Origin: Calditrichota bacterium | Lineage (GTDB): Bacteria > Calditrichota > Calditrichia > Calditrichales > Calditrichaceae | NCBI GenBank assembly: GCA_024278755.1 | Contig: JAJRSO010000030.1 | Location: 1-64,000, forward strand | Reading direction: 5' to 3' | Length of the DNA stretch: 64,000 bases | The notes under the pieces: model-generated | Told to the model about the DNA's origin: nothing | What the model saw: the letters and a program-made list of their open reading frames with translations, nothing else | Databases searched by the model: none | Translations under genes and position numbers: made by a program | Shown: positions 1 through 7,291 of the stretch, piece by piece | Numbering within the stretch: the stretch's first letter is position 1 | Layout of the letters: every line of letters begins with the position of its first letter

Positions 1-1065
1 AAAACGGGCAATGTCAAATGCGCTTCCACTGGGAAATCCGGTTCGGCGTTCACGGCGGCCCATGCCCATCATTCCACCGCCTGTCATGCCCATACCGCCG
101 GCCCTGCTAAAGGGTAGGCTAACCAGCTGAGCCGCCTCATTTACATTGTATTGACTAAAATCGACCCACAGTTCAATGCGTTCGGCCGGACCTAATATCA
201 TATAAGGTTTTGTGACCGGTTTTTTTAACAGGCCACCATCCGTGCCAATGACCGTAAGCGGTGTGCCATCGTTCCAGCCTATTTTGTAAATACGTGAATT
301 AGAACCGTTCAGTAAACGAAGGCGATAGACATTGGATGTTACATCAAAGGCTGCTTCCGGATGACCATTAACCAGAATGCGTTCGCCCAAAAAACCGCTC
401 ATGCGCTGCATCATTCCGCCGCTTAGGTAGACCAGTTGATTGTCGTTGTCAAAGGTTCGATCCTGAATAATTAGTGGCAGATCGTAGGCGCCGGAAGGCA
501 AACCAAGGGCTTGTTCTTCGTTGTCGCTGATGATAAACAGTCCGGCCAGACCGGAATAGACCTGCGGACCGGTTTTTCCATGCGGATGGGGGTGGAACCA
601 GTAAGTGCCTGCACGGTTGGTTACTTCAAATTCGTAAACATAGGTTTCGCCTTTGTCAATCACATAGCGTGGGTGGCCGTCGGCCCGTTCCGGCAGATGC
701 AGGCCGTGCCAGTGTACAATAGTTTCCTGATCGATTTGACTGGTAAATTGCACACGTACTTTTTGCCCGGTTTTTAGACGGAAAACAGGTCCCAGGTATG
801 AGTTTTCAACCGTTTGTACCACATCCGAAGGACCTTTAAGCACATGTGCTGTGTAATGCTGAACCCGTGTCGGTTGCCCGTCGAAAATGGGAATCTTCCC
901 GGACTGAGCCGTCAAAGTGATTTCCACATCGGGAGTGAAATTTGTGTTGGTCACCGTCTTAGCCGAAACGGAACGCCCGCCTTTAAAGGGATTCCACAAA
1001 GTTATCCCGCCAATGGTTGCTCCCAATCCAATGGCAGCGTAGCCTAAAAATTTTCGTCGATGCAT
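1..1065 (-). CDS. Multicopper oxidase, CueO/CopA-like, C-terminus beyond window
   Basis: The 355 visible residues are the N-terminal two-thirds of a periplasmic multicopper oxidase; the gene runs off the left edge. The N-terminus has a twin-arginine-type signal (RRKFLG at 3-8, then a hydrophobic stretch). HWHGLH at about 118-123 and WFHPHPHG at about 156-163 are the domain-1 ligands of the trinuclear copper centre. A Met/Gly-rich segment at about 324-336 (GMGMTGGGMMGMG) resembles the Met-rich substrate-entry insert of CueO. The T1 motif and last HCH motif must lie outside the window. The start ATG at 1065 has an AGGA-type ribosome site. Likely role, inferred from family and neighbours: oxidation of toxic Cu(I) to Cu(II). 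It is the last visible gene of a minus-strand run with an outer-membrane protein and a second oxidase. Confidence 0.88.
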   Translation of the reverse strand, partial: MHRRKFLGYAAIGLGATIGGITLWNPFKGGRSVSAKTVTNTNFTPDVEITLTAQSGKIPIFDGQPTRVQHYTAHVLKGPSDVVQTVENSYLGPVFRLKTGQKVRVQFTSQIDQETIVHWHGLHLPERADGHPRYVIDKGETYVYEFEVTNRAGTYWFHPHPHGKTGPQVYSGLAGLFIISDNEEQALGLPSGAYDLPLIIQDRTFDNDNQLVYLSGGMMQRMSGFLGERILVNGHPEAAFDVTSNVYRLRLLNGSNSRIYKIGWNDGTPLTVIGTDGGLLKKPVTKPYMILGPAERIELWVDFSQYNVNEAAQLVSLPFSRAGGMGMTGGGMMGMGRRERRTGFPSGSAFDIARF

Positions 1066-1157
1066 AATAATTCCTGTGTTTAAAAGAGAACTGTTTGGCC
1101 TTAGGAACCGGAAACCCGGAATTGCCTGAATTTCGATTCCGGGTTGTCTGTTTTTTA

Positions 1158-2345
1158 TTACGGAATATACCCGTGTTCCAGATTTAATAAGGAGTTACGG
1201 TCGTCAAACTGTTTGTTCCAGCGCTGATCGATGGAGAAAACCAATCCGGCCTGAATCCGGGTTTCGCTTTTTCCATACAATGCTTTTAAATCTCCGCTAA
1301 ACTGTGATTGTTGTAACTGCAGGGTTAGGTCAAAATTTTCGCCCAGGCGGTAAAATGTATTGACAATAACCTGCCATTGCCGTGTTTCCCGCGTTAAATC
1401 CGGAAAAACCTTAAATCCTCCGGAAAGCGCTAATTGCAAAGTGGGACGTTCCAGCTTGCGGTATAAAAAGCGCACAGAAAAAAAGTGTGCTGCCGACCGG
1501 GCGCGTGTTAAATCGAAATAATTACTGATTTCTGAAATATTATCAAACCCCAAATTATAGATTACCTGAAAACGAGTATCCACAAAATATACGGGATCTG
1601 CTTTTAGGTTAAAAATACCAGATACCAGAATATTTTTCAGTGTTTGGTCAAACTGACTGGAAAATCCCTGTCGGTCGGTTAAAAAATTATTAAAACCAAT
1701 GCCCAATTGCTGAATAAAAGGCCGGTTCCAGAGCTGTGTTTCCGGTATAAGGTATTCCAGAGTAAGTCCAACCGCATTCAGACTGAAATCGGTTTCGGAT
1801 GTGGCCGGCGGTTGAACAGGTTTCGTAAAATGCTCGCCATGGACACGCAGCCAGTAGCGTTGTGCAAACACATGCGCCGCTTCAATTACATTGCCATACT
1901 GATTATCTTCCGTATTTTCTCCGGAAGAAAAGGGATTCAGTACATCCGTAAAGTATAAAGCGTCATCATCACGCAGGGTGGGGAATTCGATCAGAGCGCT
2001 GCGCACGCGTGAGCGTCCCATTTTAAGAATATTCTTTTGGTCTTCGATTTTCAGAAAAGTCTGATGAAAAAATACCTGTCCGAGGTCGGAATCGGCATCC
2101 GGGAACTGCAAGCCGATGACCATTTGTCCGCGAAAATTACTGTACAGCTTTTGCCGGAAACCCAATAAAAGACCGGTATCGGAAAAGTCGTTTACACTGG
2201 TAGCCTTTTGATTGTCGCTGATATCCGTGTTAAAAGACATCACACCGCGTGCGCTCAGTTGAATTTCCGGGCTGACCTGTGCAAAGGCGCCGTGCAACAC
2301 ACCTGTAAGTAAAATCAATAGCGCTATATTTTTTAGAAGGTTCAT
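1158..2345 (-). CDS. Outer-membrane beta-barrel protein, unknown function
   Basis: A 395-residue protein with a Sec signal peptide (cleavage after about AFA at 20-23) and long alternating hydrophobic/polar strands rich in aromatic residues, as in an outer-membrane barrel. I do not recognise a named family. It lies 36 nt downstream of one multicopper oxidase and 92 nt upstream of another on the same strand, so co-transcription is likely. An export or substrate-access role in copper handling is possible, but this rests only on the neighbourhood. The stop is not followed by a clear terminator. Confidence 0.7.
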   Translation of the reverse strand: MNLLKNIALLILLTGVLHGAFAQVSPEIQLSARGVMSFNTDISDNQKATSVNDFSDTGLLLGFRQKLYSNFRGQMVIGLQFPDADSDLGQVFFHQTFLKIEDQKNILKMGRSRVRSALIEFPTLRDDDALYFTDVLNPFSSGENTEDNQYGNVIEAAHVFAQRYWLRVHGEHFTKPVQPPATSETDFSLNAVGLTLEYLIPETQLWNRPFIQQLGIGFNNFLTDRQGFSSQFDQTLKNILVSGIFNLKADPVYFVDTRFQVIYNLGFDNISEISNYFDLTRARSAAHFFSVRFLYRKLERPTLQLALSGGFKVFPDLTRETRQWQVIVNTFYRLGENFDLTLQLQQSQFSGDLKALYGKSETRIQAGLVFSIDQRWNKQFDDRNSLLNLEHGYIP

Positions 2346-2381
2346 TATTTTCTCCTGATATTTTTATTGGTCGCTAAACGG

Positions 2382-3575
2382 CTATTCGTCCAGAGCCACG
2401 ATGGGCAGATTTTTCAGACCCATCTTTTTGGCCATCATGTTCAGTTCGGTTTCTTTAGCCGGTAGGTCCTCGTAAACCAGGGCAAGAAGATTGCCGCCGG
2501 GATACAGACCGTTATTCGTTACTCGCCGGGTATCGTGATCGTGAAAGGTCCAGATGCCACGGTTTTTCCCTTCGATAATGATGTCCAGTGTTTTACCCGG
2601 ACTCAGGCGTAATGTGTTGCGCTGCCAGGGCTGTGGAACCGGCAAGCCGTCATCGGCTACCTGCCAGAAATCATGCCCATGTAAATGCAAATAATGTTCT
2701 TCCGTGCCGGCATTAATCAGGCGTACCCGAATGTTTTCTTTTTCTTTAATAAATAAATTAGGCGTCATAGGATAGGATTTGCCGTTTACCGTAAACCAAT
2801 TGGGCACGGGTAGTTCATCCGGCGCCCGGCGGTTAACGAGATAAGGCGGCTGGTAACCATCTTTTACTGCCTGAACAAATTCATCTTTGGTGTTGAATAC
2901 GGCGAAACGCTCTTTGTTAAAGCGGCCGTTCTTCATCAGATACATGCGCTCTTTCATCCGCTCCAGCATGCTGTTCATCTCTTCGCGCAAAAAATTAACA
3001 TCGTGGGCCGAATAAAGTAATGTATATTCGCGTTCGTAGGGAAATTGTTTACGGATAGGATCGTCATCTTCTTCCACAATTAAACTACCGTACATACCAG
3101 CCTGCATGTGCAGTAAAGTGCCCCAGTGGCAGTGGTAAAAATGTGTGCCCTGTGGTTCGGCTAAAAACTCATAAACGAATTCCTGTCCGGGCATTACGGG
3201 CATTTGTGTTACATACGGTACACCGTCCATGCGCCATGGGACGTGCATACCGTGCCAGTGAATGGTGTGATTCAGTTCGGTTTTATTCTTGAAAATAACA
3301 CGCACTTTGTCGCCGCGCTTAACGCGGATTTCCGGTCCGGGCACCTGATTATTAAAGGCCAGGGTATGGATTTTAAACCCTGGTACGATTTCCTGCTGAT
3401 GAACGTCAATGAAGAGATGAAACTCTTTCACATCGCCGTCTATAATTGGTTTAAGTGGTGCAGGAAACTTCTGTGCGTTAGCCGCCACAGCCGTTGTGCT
3501 TAGCAAACTTGCCGGCAATAAAGCGGCTGCTGCCGTTAACATAGTAGATGTTTGCATAAATTCTCTTCGTTTCAT
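2382..3575 (-). CDS. Two-domain-type multicopper oxidase, T1 copper in domain 1
   Basis: 397 residues from the ATG at 3575, which has AAGGAG about 6 nt upstream; an upstream in-frame TTG at 3599 would add eight residues but is less likely. The signal sequence starts MKRREF. Cupredoxin domain 1 (about 50-170) carries HWHGMH at 106-111 and HFYHCHWGTLLHMQAGM at 145-161, so the Cys/His T1 site is here. The last cupredoxin domain (about 250-380) carries HLHGHDFW and TFHDHD but has no Cys, so it supplies trinuclear-centre ligands only. This layout fits the 'type C' two-domain oxidases, which act as trimers. Between the domains is a Met-rich helical stretch (EEMNSMLERMKERMYLM). Likely a periplasmic Cu(I) or phenol oxidase; the substrate cannot be read from sequence. 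Confidence 0.85.
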   Translation of the reverse strand: MKRREFMQTSTMLTAAAALLPASLLSTTAVAANAQKFPAPLKPIIDGDVKEFHLFIDVHQQEIVPGFKIHTLAFNNQVPGPEIRVKRGDKVRVIFKNKTELNHTIHWHGMHVPWRMDGVPYVTQMPVMPGQEFVYEFLAEPQGTHFYHCHWGTLLHMQAGMYGSLIVEEDDDPIRKQFPYEREYTLLYSAHDVNFLREEMNSMLERMKERMYLMKNGRFNKERFAVFNTKDEFVQAVKDGYQPPYLVNRRAPDELPVPNWFTVNGKSYPMTPNLFIKEKENIRVRLINAGTEEHYLHLHGHDFWQVADDGLPVPQPWQRNTLRLSPGKTLDIIIEGKNRGIWTFHDHDTRRVTNNGLYPGGNLLALVYEDLPAKETELNMMAKKMGLKNLPIVALDE

Positions 3576-3599
3576 AAAGCGCTCCTTTTTTATCGCCAA

Positions 3600-3906
3600 A
3601 AACCTGCATTGCCAAAAAGACTTTTAAATATATTTAAAAAGAAAGATAAAAAACATTTTTTTTAATATTGTCCGGTTAAAAAAGAACTGGTACCAAAAGA
3701 CGCCTTGCAAATCAAAGATTCCTGCTTATTATGAAAAAAAGAGACTTGGTTATAAAATATTATCCTAACCCACCTCTTGCCTTTGGCAAGCCCCTCCCTA
3801 ATTGAATTAGGGAGGGGAAGTCCCGAAAATCGGGACGGGGAGGGTCAGAAGACGAACTAATCAACCCGGATTTTTTTAAAAAAAGAAATTTTATTTTAAC
3901 CGGACA
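3600..3906. other. Non-coding stretch holding an inverted-repeat element
   Basis: No gene is seen between the multicopper oxidase and the DUF5676 gene. Most of the stretch is a MITE-like relic (separate entry). A very A/T-rich segment at about 3625-3660 could carry promoter elements for the oxidase, but I see no clear -35/-10 pair and no -24/-12 box. Confidence 0.6.
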
Positions 3907-3910
3907 CTAT
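3667..3910. repeat. MITE-like relic with terminal inverted repeats, copy 1
   Basis: The left end reads TTGTCCGGTTAAAA and the right end, inverted, reads GTGTCCGGTTAAAA, giving near-identical terminal repeats of about 15 bp some 240 bp apart. Inside is a GC-rich hairpin (CCCCTCCCT ... AGGGAGGGG) followed by a TCCCG...CGGGA pair. No coding sequence is inside. A second copy with the same ends lies at about 46356-46574. The right end overlaps the last codons of the DUF5676 gene, so the insertion may have reshaped that gene's 3' end. Transposition origin is inferred from the structure only. Confidence 0.65.
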
Positions 3911-4173
3911 TGAGTTTCTATAGTAAACCGTTTGTAAATAAAATTATAAATGGGTACGTAAACTATGCCTGAATAGAGACCCCATAAGAGGCTTTCAGTC
4001 AGTCCCAATACAAATGTTCCCAAGCTTAGCCATTTGAAACCGGGTAAAATATTTTGTAAGAACTGATGCATGTGCAAATTCTCCGGAACGAATAATCCGT
4101 ATATCACACACAAGATGAAACTAAAAGCAAAAAAAATTCCCAATGATAAGCCAACGACTTTTGTTTTTAACAT
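3907..4173 (-). CDS. DUF5676-like small membrane protein
   Basis: 88 residues with two hydrophobic helices (about 8-30 and 48-80) separated by a short loop, ending in a YNFIYK motif. The pattern (LGLS/ALG start, 'LPGFKWLS', 'G..ESLLWG...' second helix) matches what I know of DUF5676 proteins, which often sit beside copper-efflux genes. The ATG has a good AAAGGAG ribosome site. The last codons overlap the right end of the inverted-repeat element. It has its own candidate sigma-54 box and upstream palindrome (separate entries), so it may be induced with the efflux operon. Function unknown. Confidence 0.75.
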   Translation of the reverse strand: MLKTKVVGLSLGIFFAFSFILCVIYGLFVPENLHMHQFLQNILPGFKWLSLGTFVLGLTESLLWGLYSGIVYVPIYNFIYKRFTIETQ

Positions 4174-4232
4174 CTTTTGTCTCCTTTGTTAATTTTATTA
4201 ATAACCGGTATCTTTCAGTTTGTTAAATGTAG

Positions 4233-4248
4233 TTCAAATACAATGCCA
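4233..4248 (-). promoter_or_regulatory. Candidate sigma-54 promoter for the DUF5676 gene
   Basis: On the minus strand the site reads TTGGCATTGTATTTGAA: TGGCAT, five bases, TTGAA. The GG at -24 and the TTG of the -12 element fit; the -12 dinucleotide is GA rather than GC. The predicted start gives about a 50-nt leader before the ATG at 4173. Weakest of the four boxes, supported by the palindrome upstream. Confidence 0.5.
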
Positions 4249-4310
4249 ACGTTGATAAACGCTGCAAAGGCTGATTATACCGGCACAGACAAGCGCATAA
4301 AAATCTTAAT

Positions 4311-4326
4311 TGTTGACTATTCAACA
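4311..4326. promoter_or_regulatory. Palindromic activator site upstream of the DUF5676 gene
   Basis: TGTTGACTATTCAACA fits TGNNGANTATTCNNCA exactly and has perfect six-base arms (TGTTGA/TCAACA). Its centre is about 78 nt upstream of the -24/-12 box, a normal distance for an NtrC-type activator. Confidence 0.55.
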
Positions 4327-4354
4327 TAGTCTGAATAATACGATTCAAATCTTT

Positions 4355-4408
4355 CCAGAAAAAAATAAAAGACAGACGGAAGGAGAGATTGAGCTTCCCG
4401 TTCCGTCT
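4355..4408 (-). terminator. Rho-independent terminator after the 37-residue peptide gene
   Basis: On the minus strand AGACGGAA pairs with TTCCGTCT across a 19-nt loop and is followed by a T-rich tract (GTCTTTTATTTTTTTC). It lies about 140 nt past the stop of the small peptide gene. Confidence 0.65.
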
Positions 4409-4545
4409 TTTGTGGCAGGCTTTGTTGGGGGATGAAAGATAGATTTTTTATATTGCGTTTTCGAATGAATTCAATCCGTATCATTAAATGCAATGGATAC
4501 AGATGTTTTTACAAAATCTCTATGGATTATGGCTATTTCGTGTGG

Positions 4546-4659
4546 CTATGGTTTCTTTTTAAAAAACGGTCTGGAATACTTAACTATTACAATGGCCAGA
4601 ACCACCAGCAGACCAAGCATAATCCAGCCGAAAATGATAGAACCAAAATCATGTATCAT
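4546..4659 (-). CDS. 37-residue single-span membrane peptide
   Basis: A short gene: start ATG at 4659 with a strong GGAGGAG ribosome site 6 nt upstream, stop TAG at 4546. The peptide has an acidic/aromatic N-terminus (MIHDFGS), one hydrophobic helix (about 8-26) and a basic tail (SRPFFKKKP), suggesting an N-out, C-in single-pass membrane peptide. It has its own candidate sigma-54 promoter, two upstream palindromes and a terminator, so it looks like a separate transcription unit. Its N-terminus loosely resembles that of the SHOCT peptide at 10272-10505, without the SHOCT tail. Function unknown; a small partner of a metal pump or redox complex is one possibility. Confidence 0.65.
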   Translation of the reverse strand: MIHDFGSIIFGWIMLGLLVVLAIVIVKYSRPFFKKKP

Positions 4660-4720
4660 TATAATCTCCTCCGCAATGAATTTATTTAGAGTGTTAGATG
4701 CGTTAATCGTTTAATATAAA

Positions 4721-4736
4721 AACAAGAACCGTGCCA
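4721..4736 (-). promoter_or_regulatory. Candidate sigma-54 promoter for the 37-residue peptide
   Basis: On the minus strand the site reads TTGGCACGGTTCTTGTT. TGGCACG and TTG match the consensus with correct spacing; the -12 dinucleotide is GT rather than GC. The predicted leader is about 50 nt. Confidence 0.6.
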
Positions 4737-4807
4737 ATTTAAGAAACCATTCAAATCCTTTATAATCAATGCTTATCATTATATTGATTTACTACAATTT
4801 GAAAAGA

Positions 4808-4845
4808 TGGAGACTATTCCGCAAGGCGGTGCAGAATAGTCTTCA
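4808..4845. promoter_or_regulatory. Tandem palindromic activator sites upstream of the peptide gene
   Basis: TGGAGACTATTCCGCA (4808-4823) and, inverted, TGAAGACTATTCTGCA (4830-4845) both fit TGNNGANTATTCNNCA. Their centres are 22 bp apart (two helical turns) and about 85-110 nt upstream of the -24/-12 box. Together they also form a stem-loop (AGACTATTC/GAATAGTCT). Confidence 0.6.
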
Positions 4846-4859
4846 GCTACAGCAAATAA

Positions 4860-4905
4860 AAAAGCAGAAACCAAATTCGGATATAAGGAAATTAGTCTCT
4901 GCTTG
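4860..4905 (-). terminator. Terminator after the cytochrome/porin operon
   Basis: On the minus strand AAGCAGA pairs with TCTGCTT and is followed by TTTTATTTG, about 45 nt past the stop of the cytochrome lipoprotein gene. Confidence 0.6.
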
Positions 4906-4950
4906 TCTGGGATTGCTTATTCTTGTTTAAAAGATAAATTCAATCTGATG

Positions 4951-5232
4951 CTAATTCGCCATTTTCAGAAATTCTACAATCTTTATAATATCATCTTCGG
5001 GCAGGTTTGCTCTAACTTTCATATGCATGGCGATGGTTTCCCATTGTACATCACTAAAAGCAGATGGTGACGGCGCATTGTGACAACGTATACAGTTTTC
5101 GCCCCACAATAAAGCGCCGGGCTTTTCGGCGACCAATTTTTTGCTGCTACAACTTTCGATTACAAAAAATGAAGCCACGAAAAGCAGAATGCTTAAAAAG
5201 GCGTACACGTTTCTATTCTTATAAAAGTTCAT
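4951..5232 (-). CDS. Small c-type cytochrome lipoprotein
   Basis: 93 residues. The signal ends in VIESCSS, a plausible lipobox, so a lipid-anchored protein is likely. One haem c site CIRCH lies at about 47-51. The distal half (PEDDIIKIVEFLKMAN) looks like the terminal helix of a minimal class I cytochrome; a Met in the M-H-M stretch at about 68-70 could be the axial ligand. The ATG follows AAAGGAG. It is the last gene of a three-gene unit with a porin and another cytochrome c, so it probably carries electrons in the periplasm, perhaps for the neighbouring oxidases (inference). Confidence 0.8.
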   Translation of the reverse strand: MNFYKNRNVYAFLSILLFVASFFVIESCSSKKLVAEKPGALLWGENCIRCHNAPSPSAFSDVQWETIAMHMKVRANLPEDDIIKIVEFLKMAN

Positions 5233-5261
5233 ATTTTTCTCCTTTAAAAAACTATCCTTGT

Positions 5262-6419
5262 TTAAAAGCCAAAGGCCCAGTGGATAAATACCGCGTTGTT
5301 TTCCGATGCTGTTTTATCCGTGTTGTTTTTACGCTCGGTAACCTGATAGGCAATTTTTAAAACCGTTCTCCAATCTAACCAGTAATTTATACCAGCGGCC
5401 CATTGGGTCTGTTCGCTGTTCCACAGTGCATTACCAGGAAAACTTAGGCTGGAGTAGCGTCCAACGAATTCAATGTTTTTAAAGAAAGCATTATATACGT
5501 ATGCCGGACGAAAAGAAGCCTGCATGTAATATGACCCGCTTATATTTTTAAATGAATAATAAGCGGAGTCTTTATTGGAATAATAGTCTGCGTTGTCCAC
5601 GGTAACTCTGTTGAATTGTCCTTTAATATCAAGTACGCCTTTAAAAAACAGTATATTTCTTACATAGGATACGTCAACGGCAGATAACAGTGCAGCGGTA
5701 TTCTTGTACCGGGTACCGGTATCGCCTACTTTAGCATACTGTCCGGATATTCCAATCTCCAAAGAAGAGTTAGAAAAAGGCAGCAAACCGATTCTGCCGC
5801 CCACGGCTTTGTTTGTATTGTTATCACTGTAATTTTTATAAATCAGCATTCCGGCTTCTTCTGTTTCCAGTTCGGGATCAGAACCATCATTGAGCCGGGG
5901 ACCATTTGTAATATATAGCGCGTAGTTTATTTTCCCTGTACGCAGATTATGTCCTCCGCGTATTTCTACACCCATATCACGTATAGGGCCTACGGGATCA
6001 TGTCCAAAACCAAGCGGAGTGGAAGGCATTCGGTTTATCCAGCGGGGATGAAGTCGTTCACCAAACGTCCCAAACGGGAGTAAGAAATAGCCAAGCCGTA
6101 AGGAGAGGTATTTACTTAGAAAATAGGACATGTTCGCGTATTCAAGCGCAAGGTAGGTTTTCGCGTCTTCGAGTTCCAACTCCAGTTCCGCTTCGAACAG
6201 TAATTTGGTCGACTGCTGCCACAAGAAGATGGGATTGAAACTGCCGCCAACAAAACTTGTTTTGCCTTCGATTAATTCTAAACCGGAATGTGCATAGCCT
6301 CTAAGCAAAAACCGGCTCTGACCCGGTATCACGGTATTCACTTTTTTAGTTAATGTTTCAATATCCTGGGCGAACAGATTACCCAGCATAAATAAAATAA
6401 TAATTACGATACGCTTCAT
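5262..6419 (-). CDS. Porin-like outer-membrane beta-barrel protein
   Basis: 385 residues with a Sec signal (cleavage after LFA, about residue 17) and a C-terminal Phe (HWAFGF), the usual outer-membrane insertion signal. The strands and the segment 'LRLGYFLLPFGTFGERLHP' resemble porins of the phosphate-selective O/P type. It sits 18 nt after one cytochrome c gene and 29 nt before another, so the three are likely co-transcribed. A barrel between two cytochromes recalls porin-cytochrome conduits, but each cytochrome here has a single haem, so a true conduit is unlikely. Substrate unknown. Confidence 0.75.
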   Translation of the reverse strand: MKRIVIIILFMLGNLFAQDIETLTKKVNTVIPGQSRFLLRGYAHSGLELIEGKTSFVGGSFNPIFLWQQSTKLLFEAELELELEDAKTYLALEYANMSYFLSKYLSLRLGYFLLPFGTFGERLHPRWINRMPSTPLGFGHDPVGPIRDMGVEIRGGHNLRTGKINYALYITNGPRLNDGSDPELETEEAGMLIYKNYSDNNTNKAVGGRIGLLPFSNSSLEIGISGQYAKVGDTGTRYKNTAALLSAVDVSYVRNILFFKGVLDIKGQFNRVTVDNADYYSNKDSAYYSFKNISGSYYMQASFRPAYVYNAFFKNIEFVGRYSSLSFPGNALWNSEQTQWAAGINYWLDWRTVLKIAYQVTERKNNTDKTASENNAVFIHWAFGF

Positions 6420-6437
6420 CAGGTACTCCTTTTATGG

Positions 6438-6863
6438 TTATTTTTCAGCAAGATGGCGAATCAGTTTTACTAATTGCCAGCGTTGTTCCTCGCTAAAGGT
6501 ATCCTTATAAGAAGCCATTGGTGATTTCCCATGTGTAATTTTCCAGAAAATGGCGCCGTCACTTTGTTTCTGTACTCTGGACGAAACCAGATTTGCGGGT
6601 CTGGGTGTTAAAGCCATTCCTCCTATTCCGTCGCCTAAGCCTTTGGCTCCGTGGCAGACAGTACAAAGTGTATTGAATGTTTGCTCCATATTCTTCCAGA
6701 CGTTGGGATTGTTTGCAAAAGGATTTTCCAGCTTATCCGCCTCCGCTGGGGCAATCCATCCCGAACCATCTTGCGGGGAGGTCGGATTTAAGTTAAGAAA
6801 TAAGAACCAGAAAATGAGTATGGAGAAAAAAGCAAGAATCCCTTTTCGAGTTATTCGTGCCAT
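6438..6863 (-). CDS. Membrane-anchored class I c-type cytochrome
   Basis: 141 residues: an N-terminal hydrophobic anchor (about 8-26), then a mono-haem cytochrome c domain with CTVCH at about 66-70, GxGDGIGG and PRPANL after it, and PMASY with the likely axial Met at about 115. The fold and length fit cytochromes with a 'GP.L.G..G..DG' core that serve as periplasmic electron carriers. AAAGGAG precedes the start. First gene of the cytochrome/porin unit; it has a 430-nt leader region with repeated TAACGATAT-type motifs. Confidence 0.85.
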   Translation of the reverse strand: MARITRKGILAFFSILIFWFLFLNLNPTSPQDGSGWIAPAEADKLENPFANNPNVWKNMEQTFNTLCTVCHGAKGLGDGIGGMALTPRPANLVSSRVQKQSDGAIFWKITHGKSPMASYKDTFSEEQRWQLVKLIRHLAEK

Positions 6864-7291
6864 AATAAACTCCTTTCGATGTGAAATCCATTCGGATATC
6901 GTTAATAATGGTTACGGTATATATCCTTGCCCAGGTATTGGTAAAGGTTGAAATGTCTTAACGATATTAACCGTATCCGGTTATACAAAGAGCATTTTTT
7001 TTGAAGTGAATTCTGTTGGAAAAATCAATATTTCGCCTTTTCTTTGTTTCCGGCAATTTCCCCTTCCTTTTTTAAGAGAAACAGGAAGGGGAAGGAGGAA
7101 GCAATGGTGGTTTATTGGAAGATTTAAATTTCATCCAGCTGAGCTTTATTCCCCGCTCCTTGGATCGTGAACCCCGTTGCACCGATAAATCGGTATTTTT
7201 AACATGCGGCGGGGTTGTTCATTGGAGTATCCACTTTGCATGAAATTCATGGGTCTTAAACATCCCTGATGTTTTGTACAGAATTTTATGA
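6864..7291. other. Non-coding region with inverted repeats
   Basis: About 430 nt without a convincing gene. Near the cytochrome start, related motifs GGATATCGTTAATA (about 6891-6904) and its inverse TTAACGATATTAACCGTATCC in part (about 6959-6979) flank the expected promoter and could be operator half-sites. At 7060-7091 there is a 9-bp stem CCCCTTCCT/AGGAAGGGG. At about 7173-7217 lies a nested pair: outer ACCCCG/CGGGGT, inner ACCGAT/ATCGGT. The last two could end transcription of the DUF2231 gene. Confidence 0.5.

Larger units (their letters stand above)
4174..4545. other. Non-coding region between two small membrane-protein genes
   Basis: About 370 nt without a convincing gene. It holds the DUF5676 leader and candidate sigma-54 site, the activator palindrome, and the terminator of the upstream 37-residue peptide gene. 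Plus-strand reading frames here overlap these elements and the peptide gene and have no ribosome site. Confidence 0.6.

Noticed and set aside
3576-3660. Sigma-54 box before the two-domain multicopper oxidase
   Set aside because: TGGCA is present, but no TTG(C) lies at the right spacing and no activator palindrome is near.
4432-4714. Plus-strand reading frames of 73 and 85 codons
   Set aside because: They overlap the 37-residue peptide gene on the other strand, which has a good ribosome site, promoter and terminator; these have none.
5262-6419. Porin-cytochrome extracellular electron conduit
   Set aside because: The flanking cytochromes have one haem motif each; known conduits need multihaem cytochromes inside the barrel.
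6864-6990. Sigma-54 box before the cytochrome c gene
   Set aside because: TGGGCAAGG is the nearest match, but the -12 element is missing and no palindrome of the family is present.
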